DNA of 64,000 nucleotides from an uncultured Bacteroidota bacterium (GTDB taxonomy: Bacteria; Bacteroidota; Bacteroidia; Chitinophagales; Chitinophagaceae), in NCBI GenBank assembly GCA_903824665.1, contig CAIJXT010000008.1, positions 26,357 to 90,356 on the forward strand, in the 5' to 3' direction. Below the pieces are notes generated by a model that had not been told where the DNA came from, did not search any database, and worked only from the letters and a program-made list of their open reading frames with translations. The position numbers were made by a program, and so were the translations under genes. Shown here piece by piece: positions 53,769 through 64,000 of the stretch. Each line of letters begins with the position of its first letter. Within the stretch, counting starts at the first letter, position 1.

Positions 53769-54137
53769 TAAATTGCCATCTGGCGCACAAACAAATTAAT
53801 AAAATGACATAATTTTTCAATGAATGGTATATCAAACATATAATTGACATGTCATTTTTACACACTCATAATACATTATTTTTCAATCCTAACCACACTA
53901 CGAAATATACTGTTTCATAAAATCAATATTCCACAACAAGTAAAATTTAGACTCATTTATATTGATATTATTTACGTGTATATAGTTGGTAAAATATTAT
54001 TTTTATAACAAAATACTTGCAAATTCACCGCATTTAAATTAACTTAACAGTCGTAAATTCGCAGTCCTTTAAGAAAATCATTTCTTCACTTTTGCAGGCT
54101 GGCGAGTGGTTTTAATAACTTTTAGTTAATTACGTGT
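53769..54137. other. AT-rich intergenic region upstream of recQ
   Basis: About 369 bases, very AT-rich, with several TTTAT/ATAATA runs and no ORF. It probably holds the recQ promoter. Nothing else recognised. Confidence 0.5.
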
Positions 54138-56360
54138 ATGGAATCTGTTAGTAGTCGCGCAAAACATAATATCAAAAAAGAATTACAACAATATTTTGGA
54201 TTTGACTCCTTCAAGGGTGAACAGGAAGAAATAATAACAAGTATACTTTCCGGCAGAGATACATTTGTAATCATGCCTACAGGCGGCGGCAAGTCGCTTT
54301 GTTACCAATTACCTGCACTGCTTAGTGAGGGTGTGGCGATAGTGGTTTCTCCGCTGATAGCCCTGATGAAAAATCAGGTAGACCTGATACGCGGGTATAG
54401 CTCGCGCGACAACATTGCCCACTTTCTGAACTCAACACTCAGCAAAGCCCAGCAGAAAAAAGTAAAGACAGACCTTACAGAGGGACGAACAAAAATGCTG
54501 TACGTAGCGCCGGAAACGCTTACCAAGCAAGAGAATATTTCGTTTTTCTCCGATCTTCAGATTTCTTTCATAGCTGTCGATGAGGCGCATTGTATATCAG
54601 AATGGGGTCATGATTTCCGCCCGGAATACCGCAAACTCAGAGACATGATCGATATGATCAACCCTGAGTTGCCAATCATTGCCCTTACCGCAACCGCAAC
54701 ACCAAAGGTGCAGGATGACATTGTAAAAAACCTGAATTTACGCAACGCAAATATTTTTATCGACTCGTTCAACAGGCCTAATCTGTATTATGAAATTGTA
54801 CCGAAGATCTCTAAAGAGCAAACACTAAAGAGCATCGTTAAGTTCATTAATACAATGAAAGGTAAGAGCGGTATCATTTATACACTGAATCGTAAAACCA
54901 CCGAAGAACTTGCTCAGACATTGCAGGCAAACGGCATCAGTGCTGTAGCCTACCACGCAGGTCTGGAGTCACAGATCCGCTCCACAAGGCAAGATCAGTT
55001 CCTGATGGAAAAGGTAGATGTGATTGTTGCTACCATAGCTTTCGGTATGGGTATTGATAAGCCTGATGTGCGCTTTGTGATCCACTACAACATCCCAAAA
55101 TCACTCGAGAATTACTACCAGGAAACAGGCAGAGGTGGACGCGATGGCATGGAGGGTAAGTGCCTGCTGTACTATTCGCACAAAGATGTGCAGAAGCTGG
55201 AACACCTGATGCGCGACAAACCACTGAGTGAGCGCGAAATGGGCGCCCAGTTGATTTCTGAGACACTGGCCTACGTAGAAAGCGGCGTGTGCCGGAGGAA
55301 GTTGTTGTTGCACTATTTTGGAGAAGAATATAAAAAGACCAATTGTGGCAATTGTGACAACTGCAAAAACCCCAAAGAAAAACTGGAAGTAAAGGACAGC
55401 ATAAAAATAACGCTGGACGCAATCAAAGAACTTGACGAACGCTTCGGCATTGACTATGTTGTAAATGTCATTCTGGGCAAAGCAAATCCACAGATCCAAA
55501 CGTTCAGACACGATAAGCTGAAATCATTTGGTGCCGGCCTGGTCATGGAAATGGATGCCAATTTCTGGAACTCACTGATACGGCAAATGATGCTGGAAGG
55601 CATGATTCGCAAAGACATTGAAGAATACGGTCTGCTGAAAATAACAGAGAAAGGACAGAAATTCCACAAAAAACCATATTCGATCATGGTGGCACTCAAT
55701 CATAAGTATGATGATGCCACTGCCGACGATGATGAGGTAAGTGGTGGAAGCAGTGGCCCGGCTACAACCGACCCTGTACTCTTCGATATGCTGAAAGATC
55801 TGCGCAAGCAGGTTGCCCGGGAGAAAAACCTTCCGCCCTTCGTAATATTCCTCGAAAACTCACTCGAAGATATGGCCACCAACTACCCCACTACACTGGG
55901 TGAGTTGGAAAAAATACAGGGGGTGAGCAAGGGCAAGGCTATACGTTACGGCAAAAAATTCGTTGATCTCATAGCCAAGTATGTAGAGGAAAACGACATC
56001 ACAAAGCCGGATGATTTTGTGATGAAAAGCGTGGTAAACAAAAGCGGAATGAAGGTGTTCATCATACAGAACATTGACAAAAAAATACCACTGGAAACCA
56101 TTGCCAAAAACAAAGGCCTGTCTCTGCCCGATCTGCTGCTGGAAATGGAAACCATCGTAGCCAGCGGCACAAGACTGAACCTCGACTACTGCCTTGAACA
56201 GGAACTGGATGAAAATGAGCAGGATGATATTTTCGACTACTTCAAAAACAGCCATGACGACGACATGGACAGCGCGTTCGAAGAGTTCAAAGACAGAGAT
56301 GTGAGCATAGAGCATCTGAAAATGATGCGTATCAAATTTATGAGCGAATACGCGAACTGA
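54138..56360 (+). CDS. recQ: ATP-dependent DNA helicase RecQ
   Basis: A 740-aa RecQ. Motif 0/I is FKGEQEEII and PTGGGKSLCYQLP, the DEAH box is VDEAHCISEWGHDFRPEY, the aromatic-rich loop and motif VI is YYQETGRGGRDG. The zinc-binding subdomain has CRRKLLLHYFGEEY...CGNCDNC. The RQC winged helix follows (~400-510), and an HRDC domain is near residues 560-620 (EKNLPPFVIFLENSLEDMA). The C-terminal ~110 residues form a second helical region often seen in Bacteroidota RecQ. A housekeeping repair helicase, monocistronic. Confidence 0.96.
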   Translation: MESVSSRAKHNIKKELQQYFGFDSFKGEQEEIITSILSGRDTFVIMPTGGGKSLCYQLPALLSEGVAIVVSPLIALMKNQVDLIRGYSSRDNIAHFLNSTLSKAQQKKVKTDLTEGRTKMLYVAPETLTKQENISFFSDLQISFIAVDEAHCISEWGHDFRPEYRKLRDMIDMINPELPIIALTATATPKVQDDIVKNLNLRNANIFIDSFNRPNLYYEIVPKISKEQTLKSIVKFINTMKGKSGIIYTLNRKTTEELAQTLQANGISAVAYHAGLESQIRSTRQDQFLMEKVDVIVATIAFGMGIDKPDVRFVIHYNIPKSLENYYQETGRGGRDGMEGKCLLYYSHKDVQKLEHLMRDKPLSEREMGAQLISETLAYVESGVCRRKLLLHYFGEEYKKTNCGNCDNCKNPKEKLEVKDSIKITLDAIKELDERFGIDYVVNVILGKANPQIQTFRHDKLKSFGAGLVMEMDANFWNSLIRQMMLEGMIRKDIEEYGLLKITEKGQKFHKKPYSIMVALNHKYDDATADDDEVSGGSSGPATTDPVLFDMLKDLRKQVAREKNLPPFVIFLENSLEDMATNYPTTLGELEKIQGVSKGKAIRYGKKFVDLIAKYVEENDITKPDDFVMKSVVNKSGMKVFIIQNIDKKIPLETIAKNKGLSLPDLLLEMETIVASGTRLNLDYCLEQELDENEQDDIFDYFKNSHDDDMDSAFEEFKDRDVSIEHLKMMRIKFMSEYAN

Positions 56361-56447
56361 TATTTAAACCCAATGCTTTGCCGGAAAACCGGTATATTTT
56401 TCATATTCTCCGGCATACTTTCAAATGCCGGGCTAATAGCAGCGTAA

Positions 56448-57119
56448 ATGGTCAACAAACCAGTTTGGGAAAAACTAACCAGCGAACTGGCCGCTACACA
56501 TACGACTCTGATAGCGGTTTCAAAAACCAAACCTGTTAGCGACATACAAGAGCTATACGACCTTGGTCAGCGCGACTTTGGAGAGAACTATGTGCAGGAA
56601 CTTACCGAAAAATACAGCCTGCTGCCACCAGATATCAGATGGCATTATATAGGGCATTTGCAAAGCAACAAAGTAAAGTACATTGCTCTATTCGTGCATA
56701 TGATCCATGCTGTAGATAGCTTCAAACTTCTGGAAGAGATCAACAGGCAGGCGTTGAAACACAACCGATGTATCGATGTATTGCTACAGATGCACATAGC
56801 AGAAGAGGAAACGAAATTCGGGATGGACGAATCTGAAATCGCCCGCATGCTGGAATACTATACCGCTCAACAGGACACCCTGAATAATGTACGCATATGC
56901 GGACTCATGGGCATGGCATCAAATACTGAGGACGAAAATAAAATAACGTCTGAGTTTGCACGCCTGCGCAATTACTTCATCTTTCTGTCAGAAACCATAT
57001 TCTTCAATAAGGCATCATTTTCAGTCTGCTCTATTGGCATGAGTGCCGACTACAAACTGGCGGTAAAACAGGGCGGTAATATGGTACGGATTGGCAGCAT
57101 GCTCTTCGGGTCGAGATAG
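56448..57119 (+). CDS. PLP homeostasis protein, YggS/PROSC family
   Basis: A 223-aa alanine-racemase-like PLP-binding protein without racemase activity in known members. The PLP lysine is in LIAVSKTKPV, followed by the family signatures FGENYVQEL, WHYIGHLQSNKVKYI and HAVDSF. The GLMGMA stretch and the end SIGMSADYKLAVKQGGNMVRIGS complete the barrel. It controls free pyridoxal phosphate. Convergent and directly adjoining (stop to stop) with a PNPOx-like gene, also linked to vitamin B6 folds. Confidence 0.95.
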   Translation: MVNKPVWEKLTSELAATHTTLIAVSKTKPVSDIQELYDLGQRDFGENYVQELTEKYSLLPPDIRWHYIGHLQSNKVKYIALFVHMIHAVDSFKLLEEINRQALKHNRCIDVLLQMHIAEEETKFGMDESEIARMLEYYTAQQDTLNNVRICGLMGMASNTEDENKITSEFARLRNYFIFLSETIFFNKASFSVCSIGMSADYKLAVKQGGNMVRIGSMLFGSR

Positions 57120-57704
57120 CTACTTACCCAGCGACAATGCAGTAGGCAGGCCATCCAGACTCTGGGTGTTCTTTTCCTGCTTATATTTTTCAATACCTTC
57201 CACTCCCTTTTTCTCCGCCCACTTTATTGCGTGATCGCGCTCGCCGGTGTATTCATAAAGGGGTACGCTGTATCCGCAGGAAGTTTGTACCAAATCTATG
57301 TCAGCAACTATGATTTGTCGCGTTGCGGGCAAAATGGTAAAGTGACTCGCTAATTCTGTCCATTCAGGCGTGTTTGGCAAAACTGTATATCCTTTACCAT
57401 ACAACCTGAGAATATTTGGTGGACCATCAAAAGCGCAAAACATAAAAGTGATGCGACCGTTCTCCAGTATGTGTGCTGATGTTTCGTTGCCGCTGCCTGT
57501 CACATCCAGATAGGCTACCCGCGCCGGAGACAATACACGAAAACAGTCGAGCCCCTTGGGTGAGAGATTGATATGCCCGGTGCCAGAAAGTGGCGCAGTA
57601 GCTACAAAGAACATTTTCTGCTTTTTGATAAATGTCTGGTGGCTGGCTTTGATATGATCGGAGAAATTGCCCATAATAACAGTTGGTCTAAGGATATTCC
57701 TCAA
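57120..57704 (-). CDS. Pyridoxamine 5'-phosphate oxidase-family protein
   Basis: A 194-aa split-barrel flavoprotein; the ATG at 57671 (MGNFSDHIKASHQTFIKKQK) may be the true start. FFVATAPLSGTGHINLSPKG and LDVTGSGNETSAHILENGRITFMFCAF are typical of the PNPOx-like fold that binds FMN or F420. The exact substrate is unknown. Stop codons of this gene and yggS abut. Confidence 0.87.
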   Translation of the reverse strand: MRNILRPTVIMGNFSDHIKASHQTFIKKQKMFFVATAPLSGTGHINLSPKGLDCFRVLSPARVAYLDVTGSGNETSAHILENGRITFMFCAFDGPPNILRLYGKGYTVLPNTPEWTELASHFTILPATRQIIVADIDLVQTSCGYSVPLYEYTGERDHAIKWAEKKGVEGIEKYKQEKNTQSLDGLPTALSLGK

Positions 57705-57792
57705 AAATACAGATAGCTATGCGAAATGTCTTGATGAAAGCATGGAATAGGTCTAATTTTGTACATCCAAACAATTTACAATCTATATCATT

Positions 57793-58245
57793 ATGGGAAA
57801 GCCAAGCAGTATCAGCAGCAAATTCGATCGTTTCTCGGGTTTTGTAACCAGAATAACCGGCAGCCCGGCAGCCTTTACCACAGCACTGTCAGTGATAGCA
57901 CTTTGGGGGCTTACCGGACCACTGTTCAACTATTCTGACACCTGGCAACTCGCCATCAATACCGGAACCACAATTGTGACTTTTCTGATGGTTTTCGTCA
58001 TTCAGCAGGCACAAAACAAAGAGTCGATGGCTATGCAGTTGAAGCTGAATGAACTTATAGCGGCAACAAAGGGCGCCAGCAACCGCGTAATAGATATTGA
58101 AGACCTTACAGACGACGAGCTGCGTGTACTTAAGAAATTCTACATCAAGCTCAGCAAACTGGCAGAGCAAAGTTCAGACATAGGTGCCACCCACTCTATC
58201 GACGAAGCAGAACGGAACGAAGCCTTCAAAAAGGGTACATACTAA
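57793..58245 (+). CDS. Low-affinity iron permease-family membrane protein
   Basis: A 150-aa protein with two membrane segments (FTTALSVIALWGLTGPLF and LAINTGTTIVTFLMVFVIQQAQNK) and a soluble acidic helical C-terminus. The NTGTTIVTFLMVFVIQ segment is the hallmark of the low-affinity iron permease (Fet4-like) family. Transport has been shown only for fungal members. It lies 88 bases upstream of tRNA-fMet. Confidence 0.85.
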   Translation: MGKPSSISSKFDRFSGFVTRITGSPAAFTTALSVIALWGLTGPLFNYSDTWQLAINTGTTIVTFLMVFVIQQAQNKESMAMQLKLNELIAATKGASNRVIDIEDLTDDELRVLKKFYIKLSKLAEQSSDIGATHSIDEAERNEAFKKGTY

Positions 58246-58333
58246 AAAGGCTGCCTGTGAAAAATAAAGACGATAATAGTTTCAGATTTATTTGGCTGGC
58301 CCGATTAGTTACAATACCTTTGCACCCTCACAG

Positions 58334-59968
<1,635 letters not shown>

Positions 59969-59972
<4 letters not shown>

Positions 59973-60217
59973 GCTGCTTTTGTTAGTTGATTATCAATGT
60001 GTAGTGCAATTTTCTTGCCAAACTTTTGACGTTTAGAAACCACATTATAAATAAATCGAGTGTACTTCTTAATAGTGTCTATCAGTTCATTGACTTGCTC
60101 ATCAGTGTAGTCTTTAAATCTTGCAAATTGCCTTACCTCTTCCGGGGTAATGTCATGTGTCCGGTCATACGAATTTACGCCAAGTAGTTTTCTTTTCATG
60201 CCAAAATGATTTACCAT
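59969..60217 (-). CDS. Small protein preceding the serine recombinase
   Basis: An 82-aa basic helical protein. Its stop overlaps the recombinase start in the ATGA arrangement. It has DYTDEQVNELIDTIKKYTRF, similar to the YTDEQ helix of the corresponding protein in element 1 (6547-6825). Both pairs have the same order and overlap. A recombination accessory role, such as directionality control, is inferred from this conservation. Confidence 0.78.
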
Positions 60218-60932
60218 ATTGTACTACAATTGGCACGCCATAAAACCGGGCATTTTTGACAAATTTTCCGTTTCAAATGAAATCTAATGCTCGTCTAAAT
60301 CGCCGCAAATGGTGTTTAAATAGTGCAATGTATATTTATTTTCAGATTGTCAAATAGGCGTATGTAAAGGCTTGGCGTGTCATGAAATGATGGCAGAAAT
60401 CGAAAAACAGGATACATATAAAAGCGCAGATCAACGTTCATGAATTTTACAACACATATTGCAACATTTTTGCGAGACAAAATTCATTTGCAGGGGATTC
60501 AAAAAATGTTTGAAAATCATTTGAAAATGTTTAAAAATGTTTGCCAATGTTTGAAAACATATTGGATTTGAGTGGAACTAGCAATTGCCAGCGAAAATGA
60601 ATAGACGATTGTGGTCTGTAATTGGAAGAAATCATATTGTGCTCAATTTTAATTAAGCAGTAACCCTGTAAAACATCATTATCAATCACATGTTTTATAT
60701 CTTTCCGTTTATTTGTTGTATGCTTGACCCCTATATCTACGGAAACCCACGTTAACCTTATTGACCAGATGGTCGATAAGGCTGGCTGGAATTTGTCTGA
60801 CCGGATGGAGGTTCCGCAGATGGACACCATGTGGCACCGATGAATGGCTTTAATAGTAGCGTATTGCACTATTTTATGAGGTTGAGGTGAAATTTTGAAA
60901 ATGACAAAGAAATTGATTGCTTAAATTCTAAT
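60218..60932. promoter_or_regulatory. Control region of element 2
   Basis: About 715 bases between the divergent recombinase operon and the GHKL gene. It contains a tandem 10-mer array at 60509-60559, listed separately, and flanking TTTCAAATG words near 60275. No credible gene; the 112-aa minus-strand ORF at 60531-60869 begins inside the repeats and is rejected. Confidence 0.6.
60509..60559 (+). repeat. Tandem 10-bp array TTTGAAAATG, element 2
   Basis: TTTGAAAATC, then from 60520 four perfectly phased units TTTGAAAATG, TTTAAAAATG, TTTGCCAATG, TTTGAAAACA. The same unit is tandemly duplicated in the control region of element 1 (8417-8436, other strand). Confidence 0.8.
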
Positions 60933-62693
60933 TTGATGAACACTGCTGCTAAATTTAAAGTTGACCCTGCACTAACGAAAATCCTTGGAGAAAGTTATTC
61001 TTCTGTAGAATCAGCGATTAAGGAGCTAATTGATAATGCTTACGATGCTGATGCCACCAAAGTAAACGTTACTATACCTGAGTTTTTTGAAAATAGTCAG
61101 GTGGTTATTATAGACGATGGAGATGGAATGACAGCTAACGACATAAAAGACCAATATTTGCGTATTGCCAGCAGTAGGTTTTCGCGCAAAGGAGATACAA
61201 CAATAGGTAAAAAGAGAAAAGTCAAAGGCAGAAAGGGAATAGGGAAATTTGCTGGATTGACAGTTGCTAATGTTATGCAAGTCAAAACTTATGCAAGAGG
61301 TGAAGAGACAACATTATCAATATCACAAGATGATATTATAGGTAAGGATATTGATTTGGAGTCGATTGATTTACCTTTTACTACTGGCAAGTGTGATAAG
61401 GCATTTCATGGCACGACGATAACGCTAATTGGGTTAAATCAAAACTTGAATTTTCCGAATGTTGACAAACTAAAGCAATTACTAACAAGAGAGTATCTAA
61501 GGGAAAATGATTTTGAAATTATCGTAAACGGAGAAAAGTTATCTGTTAATGACATACCTGGGCAAAGATTCGAGCGAGAAATAACATTGTCGAATGGCCA
61601 AAAAGTAAACGCCGTTGCAACTTTAACCGATAAGGCCAATAAATACCACGGCATTAATTACAAAGTAGATGGCAAAGTAATTGGAAAGCCATCGAATATC
61701 TTGTCGGACCACGAATATATACCTGCTAAACTCCAAAAAAGGCTCTACGTGGAAGTGAAAGCGGATTGTTTACTTCCAGATACAACTGCCGATTGGGGCG
61801 CAATAAATGAAAGTAGTAAATTAAAAGAAGAAATTGAACGACAAATGTTGCCCTTTTTGGAAGATAGTCTAAAAGAGGGATCACGAATGGAAATGGCTGC
61901 TGCAAAAGCACGACATCAAAAAAAGATCAATGCCTATCTATCGAAGCAGCCAGAGTACAAAAAAATATTTGCGAGAACTGCACTAGAAAAGGTCATTGAA
62001 AAATTTTGGGCTGAAGAAGATGCTAAAATTGACACTATAATTTCATTGATGATTGATGCTTTTGAAAAGGGTCACTATTGGGCTGTAGTTGAAAATATTG
62101 ATCAGGCTGAAGATAGCCAAATCGAAAAATTAGCTGAAGCTTTTAACGAGTTTGGTCTAAATGAGATTACAATGATGACTCAAGAAGCCTCAGCTAAAGC
62201 TAAATTCCTTGATAAGATAGAGCAACTCTTAAACAAGGATGAAACACTAGAAGCCACGATGCACCAAGCATTAGCAAGTAATTTATGGGTATTTGGATAT
62301 GAGTATGCTCATTATATAAACAATAAATCCCTGAAACTAGCAACGGAGCAACTTTGCGATAAACTATACAGAGGCGAAAACGCAGGGAAACGACCTGATT
62401 TATTACTAGGCATGGCTTTTAACCGTGAAAAATTGCTGATTGAGTTTAAGCGTCCCAGCCATACATTAAGTCGTGATGATGAAGCTCAAGCCCAAAGATA
62501 TAGGGATGAGCTATCCGTCATGTTTCCCAATGATCAGATAAAAGTTATGCTAGTTGGAGGTAAACCAGGCAATAAAATTGTTCAACATAACAATGCCGCA
62601 GGCCTAACCTATCATACCTATAGAGAAGTAGTAGCAAATGCTAGGGCAAATTATGATTGGTTAATAAATAATCTAACGCAAGTAAATACTTAA
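60933..62693 (+). CDS. GHKL ATPase fused to PD-(D/E)XK nuclease-like domain (defence)
   Basis: A 586-aa protein. The N-terminal GHKL ATPase has the N box KELIDNAYDADATKV (~residue 31), G1 IDDGDGMTAND (~62) and G2 KGRKGIGKFAG (~108), followed by an S5-like domain (~200-300) and a helical middle. The C-terminal region has RPDLLLG (~487) and IEFKRP (~505), the D...ExK pattern of PD-(D/E)XK nucleases as in Shedu/DUF4263-like domains. MORC/MutL-like ATPases joined to nucleases are known from bacterial restriction-modification systems (Iyer, Abhiman and Aravind). An hsdM fragment follows 29 bases downstream. Predicted antiphage effector driven by ATP. Confidence 0.82.
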   Translation: MMNTAAKFKVDPALTKILGESYSSVESAIKELIDNAYDADATKVNVTIPEFFENSQVVIIDDGDGMTANDIKDQYLRIASSRFSRKGDTTIGKKRKVKGRKGIGKFAGLTVANVMQVKTYARGEETTLSISQDDIIGKDIDLESIDLPFTTGKCDKAFHGTTITLIGLNQNLNFPNVDKLKQLLTREYLRENDFEIIVNGEKLSVNDIPGQRFEREITLSNGQKVNAVATLTDKANKYHGINYKVDGKVIGKPSNILSDHEYIPAKLQKRLYVEVKADCLLPDTTADWGAINESSKLKEEIERQMLPFLEDSLKEGSRMEMAAAKARHQKKINAYLSKQPEYKKIFARTALEKVIEKFWAEEDAKIDTIISLMIDAFEKGHYWAVVENIDQAEDSQIEKLAEAFNEFGLNEITMMTQEASAKAKFLDKIEQLLNKDETLEATMHQALASNLWVFGYEYAHYINNKSLKLATEQLCDKLYRGENAGKRPDLLLGMAFNREKLLIEFKRPSHTLSRDDEAQAQRYRDELSVMFPNDQIKVMLVGGKPGNKIVQHNNAAGLTYHTYREVVANARANYDWLINNLTQVNT

Positions 62694-62722
62694 AACCAAT
62701 AATATTGACTAACCCATAATTA

Positions 62723-62836
62723 ATGTCACAAGTAGATGCACTCTGGAGTCGTTTTAGGAGTGGTGGTATCAATGATAATCCTGTAATTGCTTTAGCGCAG
62801 ATGAATTTTCTTGCCTTTTGAAACGGTTCGATGATA
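62723..62836 (+). pseudogene. hsdM (type I DNA methylase) N-terminal remnant
   Basis: MSQVDALWSRFRSGGINDNP then ALAQMNFLAF matches the N-terminus of type I HsdM subunits (LWxRFxSGGIxxP...YLLF). The frame stops at TGA, but the +1 frame continues KRFDD, the next expected HsdM residues; inserting one base restores FMKRFDD. Only ~40 codons remain, and homology ends soon after. The gene is truncated and frameshifted, 29 bases downstream of the GHKL-nuclease gene. Confidence 0.7.
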
Positions 62837-62954
62837 CTGGGTATTGTATCACACACTCACACTAAAAACCATTCGAGCGGGATTTAGATTAAACACATAT
62901 TTCGACACCAAAATCAAGCGGCGAAATTCGATTACAATTAGATTTGGTTTGAAA

Positions 62955-63417
62955 ATGTTCACGGGCATTCAAACACCCTTTACCGTCATGGATAAAAATG
63001 GTCAGAATCCACCGTCATTCCTGGAAATCAAGCTTGAAAGGCTAAAAAAGAAGCTTGCCGAGGCTCAAAAAGAGCTTAGTGAAACAAAAGATCAATTGCA
63101 CAAGCAGGAAAACGAGAACATGAAACTGCGGTTGCTACAAGATAACTATGTAAACCCGAAAGATGAATACAACAAAAGCAGGACATGGGTCAGTAAAATC
63201 GTATTCATCATAGCCTAAGCTAACAAACCGCTTCGTTCAGCCGAGATTATTGCGCTGCTGCTGCGGAGAGAGCCAGTGCTGCATGAAGTGCGTACGGAAG
63301 GAACTGGTATGCCATTGCCAATCGCTGGAGTATTGGGATAGTTTTGGCGAGCGGTATTTTTTGTACAAAAAGTACTTTTACGACCGTGCAGAGATTATTA
63401 TTGAAGAATTTTTCAAA
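62955..63417 (+). pseudogene. Broken coiled-coil / winged-helix gene
   Basis: From MFTGIQTPFTVMDKNGQNPP a coiled coil follows (LERLKKKLAEAQKELSETKD), then NPKDEYNKSRTWVSKIVFIIA and a TAA stop. Reading continues in frame after that stop as ANKPLRSAEIIALLLRREPVL, the pattern of a winged helix, until a second stop near 63340. A shifted frame then reads SFGERYFLYKKYF to about 63417. A single ancestral gene with one nonsense mutation and one or more frameshifts fits best. Confidence 0.55.
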
Positions 63418-63553
63418 ATGTCTCCATGTCGCTTTATTGCATTTTTGCACAACGAACAGTTAAAGTCCTGTCATTTATTGAAATTTCAACCCTTTACTAA
63501 CAATAATCACCTCCGACTATGATATCTATCATGTTCCTTACATTAAGTTGCAC

Positions 63554-63582
63554 TACATTTGCAGAGTGAATGTTCACTCACA
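63554..63582 (+). promoter_or_regulatory. Promoter and TetR-type operator of the right-edge gene
   Basis: TACATTTG at about 63554 matches the Bacteroidota -7 consensus TAnnTTTG. Immediately after it, AGTGAA-TG-TTCACT is a perfect six-base inverted repeat like many TetR operators. The gene start is 17 bases further on. Confidence 0.5.
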
Positions 63583-63598
63583 TAAAAATAAGCACAAA

Positions 63599-64000
63599 AT
63601 GGAAGGGAAAAACAATATTGCAATAGGATTCTTGACAATGGGATTTTTCATGGCGTATGGATTTCTGCTCATATACCTTCGAGATTTTGCGCCGGGCAAA
63701 GAGGAATGGGCAAATTCATATAGTATTGGCAAACATTTTGAAACAAGACTAGCACATGTACATGGGAACCTTTTCGCGTTTTTAAACATCCTGATTGGAT
63801 ATTTGCGTGTTCATTTCAATGACAAACTCCAAAACGTGAAAGCCATATCTTGGTTGGCACTTACAGGTTTACTAATGCCAATTGGGATATTGACTGAAGT
63901 ATATTTAGGATTACCTCCTGCCTTGGTACTTATAGGGGCAATAGCAATGACTACTTCCGTAATATGGTTGGGGGTGTCTTTCTTAAAAATGAAACAAATA
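63599..64000 (+). CDS. Integral membrane protein, truncated by the window edge
   Basis: The ATG at 63599 opens an uninterrupted frame to the end of the window (134 codons), missing from the ORF track because it lacks a stop here. It starts MEGKNNIAIGFLTMGFFMAYG. Three or four membrane segments are seen (GFLTMGFFMAYGFLLIYL, NLFAFLNILIGYL, ISWLALTGLLMPIGILTEVYL, ALVLIGAIAMTTSVIWLGV). The conserved-looking HVHGNLFAFLNILIGY may carry a metal or haem ligand. Function unknown. It has its own promoter with a possible TetR operator. Confidence 0.75.
   Translation, partial: MEGKNNIAIGFLTMGFFMAYGFLLIYLRDFAPGKEEWANSYSIGKHFETRLAHVHGNLFAFLNILIGYLRVHFNDKLQNVKAISWLALTGLLMPIGILTEVYLGLPPALVLIGAIAMTTSVIWLGVSFLKMKQI

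Noticed and set aside
60531-60869. 112-aa minus-strand ORF
   Set aside because: Its end lies in the tandem 10-mer array and the composition is not protein-like.
62822-62832. GGTTCGAT as the right attachment core of element 2
   Set aside because: The match to the tRNA-fMet T-loop is only eight bases, and this stretch is explained as the RFDD codons of the frameshifted hsdM remnant.

Overview
The window is a chromosomal segment of a Bacteroidota bacterium, most likely of the Chitinophagia/Sphingobacteriia side. The evidence is type IX secretion C-terminal sorting domains on secreted proteins, an OMP_b-brl-type outer-membrane receptor, LytTR and OmpR two-component systems of Bacteroidota type, a TAnnTTTG-type promoter box near the right edge, and an AT-biased intergenic sequence. 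All assignments come from reading the supplied translations and the DNA; no database search was run.

Layout. 0.1-5 kb: a Crp/Fnr regulator, a secreted Kelch protein, and a divergent OmpR-type two-component system, separated by phased CTTAA repeats. 5.0-27.1 kb: a large integrated element. It starts with a serine recombinase that reads into a tRNA-like fragment, followed by a small partner ORF, a small HTH gene with 20-bp iterons, and an XRE/ImmA-like repressor. A 18.4-kb co-directional operon then runs to 27.1 kb. That operon encodes a second copy of the HTH gene and iterons, several membrane-anchored proteins, a transglutaminase-like peptidase, a probable major structural protein followed by a 14-bp perfect hairpin, small beta-rich proteins, a protein with two annexin-type repeats, murein hydrolases (a lambda-R-like GH104 enzyme, an amidase-like protein, a putative L,D-transpeptidase-like protein), spanin- and holin-like proteins, a 1571-aa methyltransferase-Strawberry-notch helicase, and a RecA-like ATPase. 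I see no terminase, portal, HK97 capsid, tail or conjugation gene. The best reading is a provirus of a tailless, possibly membrane-containing virus. Five of its otherwise unrelated proteins share a short NGLxGL(D) motif.

27.2-38.9 kb: a surface/sulfation region. A minus-strand operon carries a GGG-repeat Cys-rich giant protein, an NHL/T9SS protein, a glycosyltransferase-FkbM fusion and a sulfotransferase. It lies opposite CysD, CysN and CysC genes that would make the sulfate donor PAPS; no APS/PAPS reductase is present. 39.5-41.4 kb: orphan genes. 41.9-48.1 kb: one operon of an outer-membrane receptor, PadR regulator, ABC exporter and LytS/LytTR two-component system. 48.8-58.2 kb: ordinary chromosomal genes (YdeI, VOC, HxlR with NmrA-type reductase, PadR with tandem PspC protein, RecQ, YggS, PNPOx-like, iron-permease-like).

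58.3-63.4 kb: a second integrated element at an intact initiator tRNA-fMet. It has the same recombinase plus small-ORF cassette, shares a 10-bp tandem repeat with the first element, and carries a GHKL ATPase-PD-(D/E)XK nuclease followed by broken hsdM and winged-helix remnants: a decayed defence island. Three decayed tRNA-fMet 3' ends followed by the same terminator hairpin (1.1, 41.8 and 48.3 kb) suggest repeated insertion at tRNA-fMet-like sites. A membrane protein runs off the right edge.
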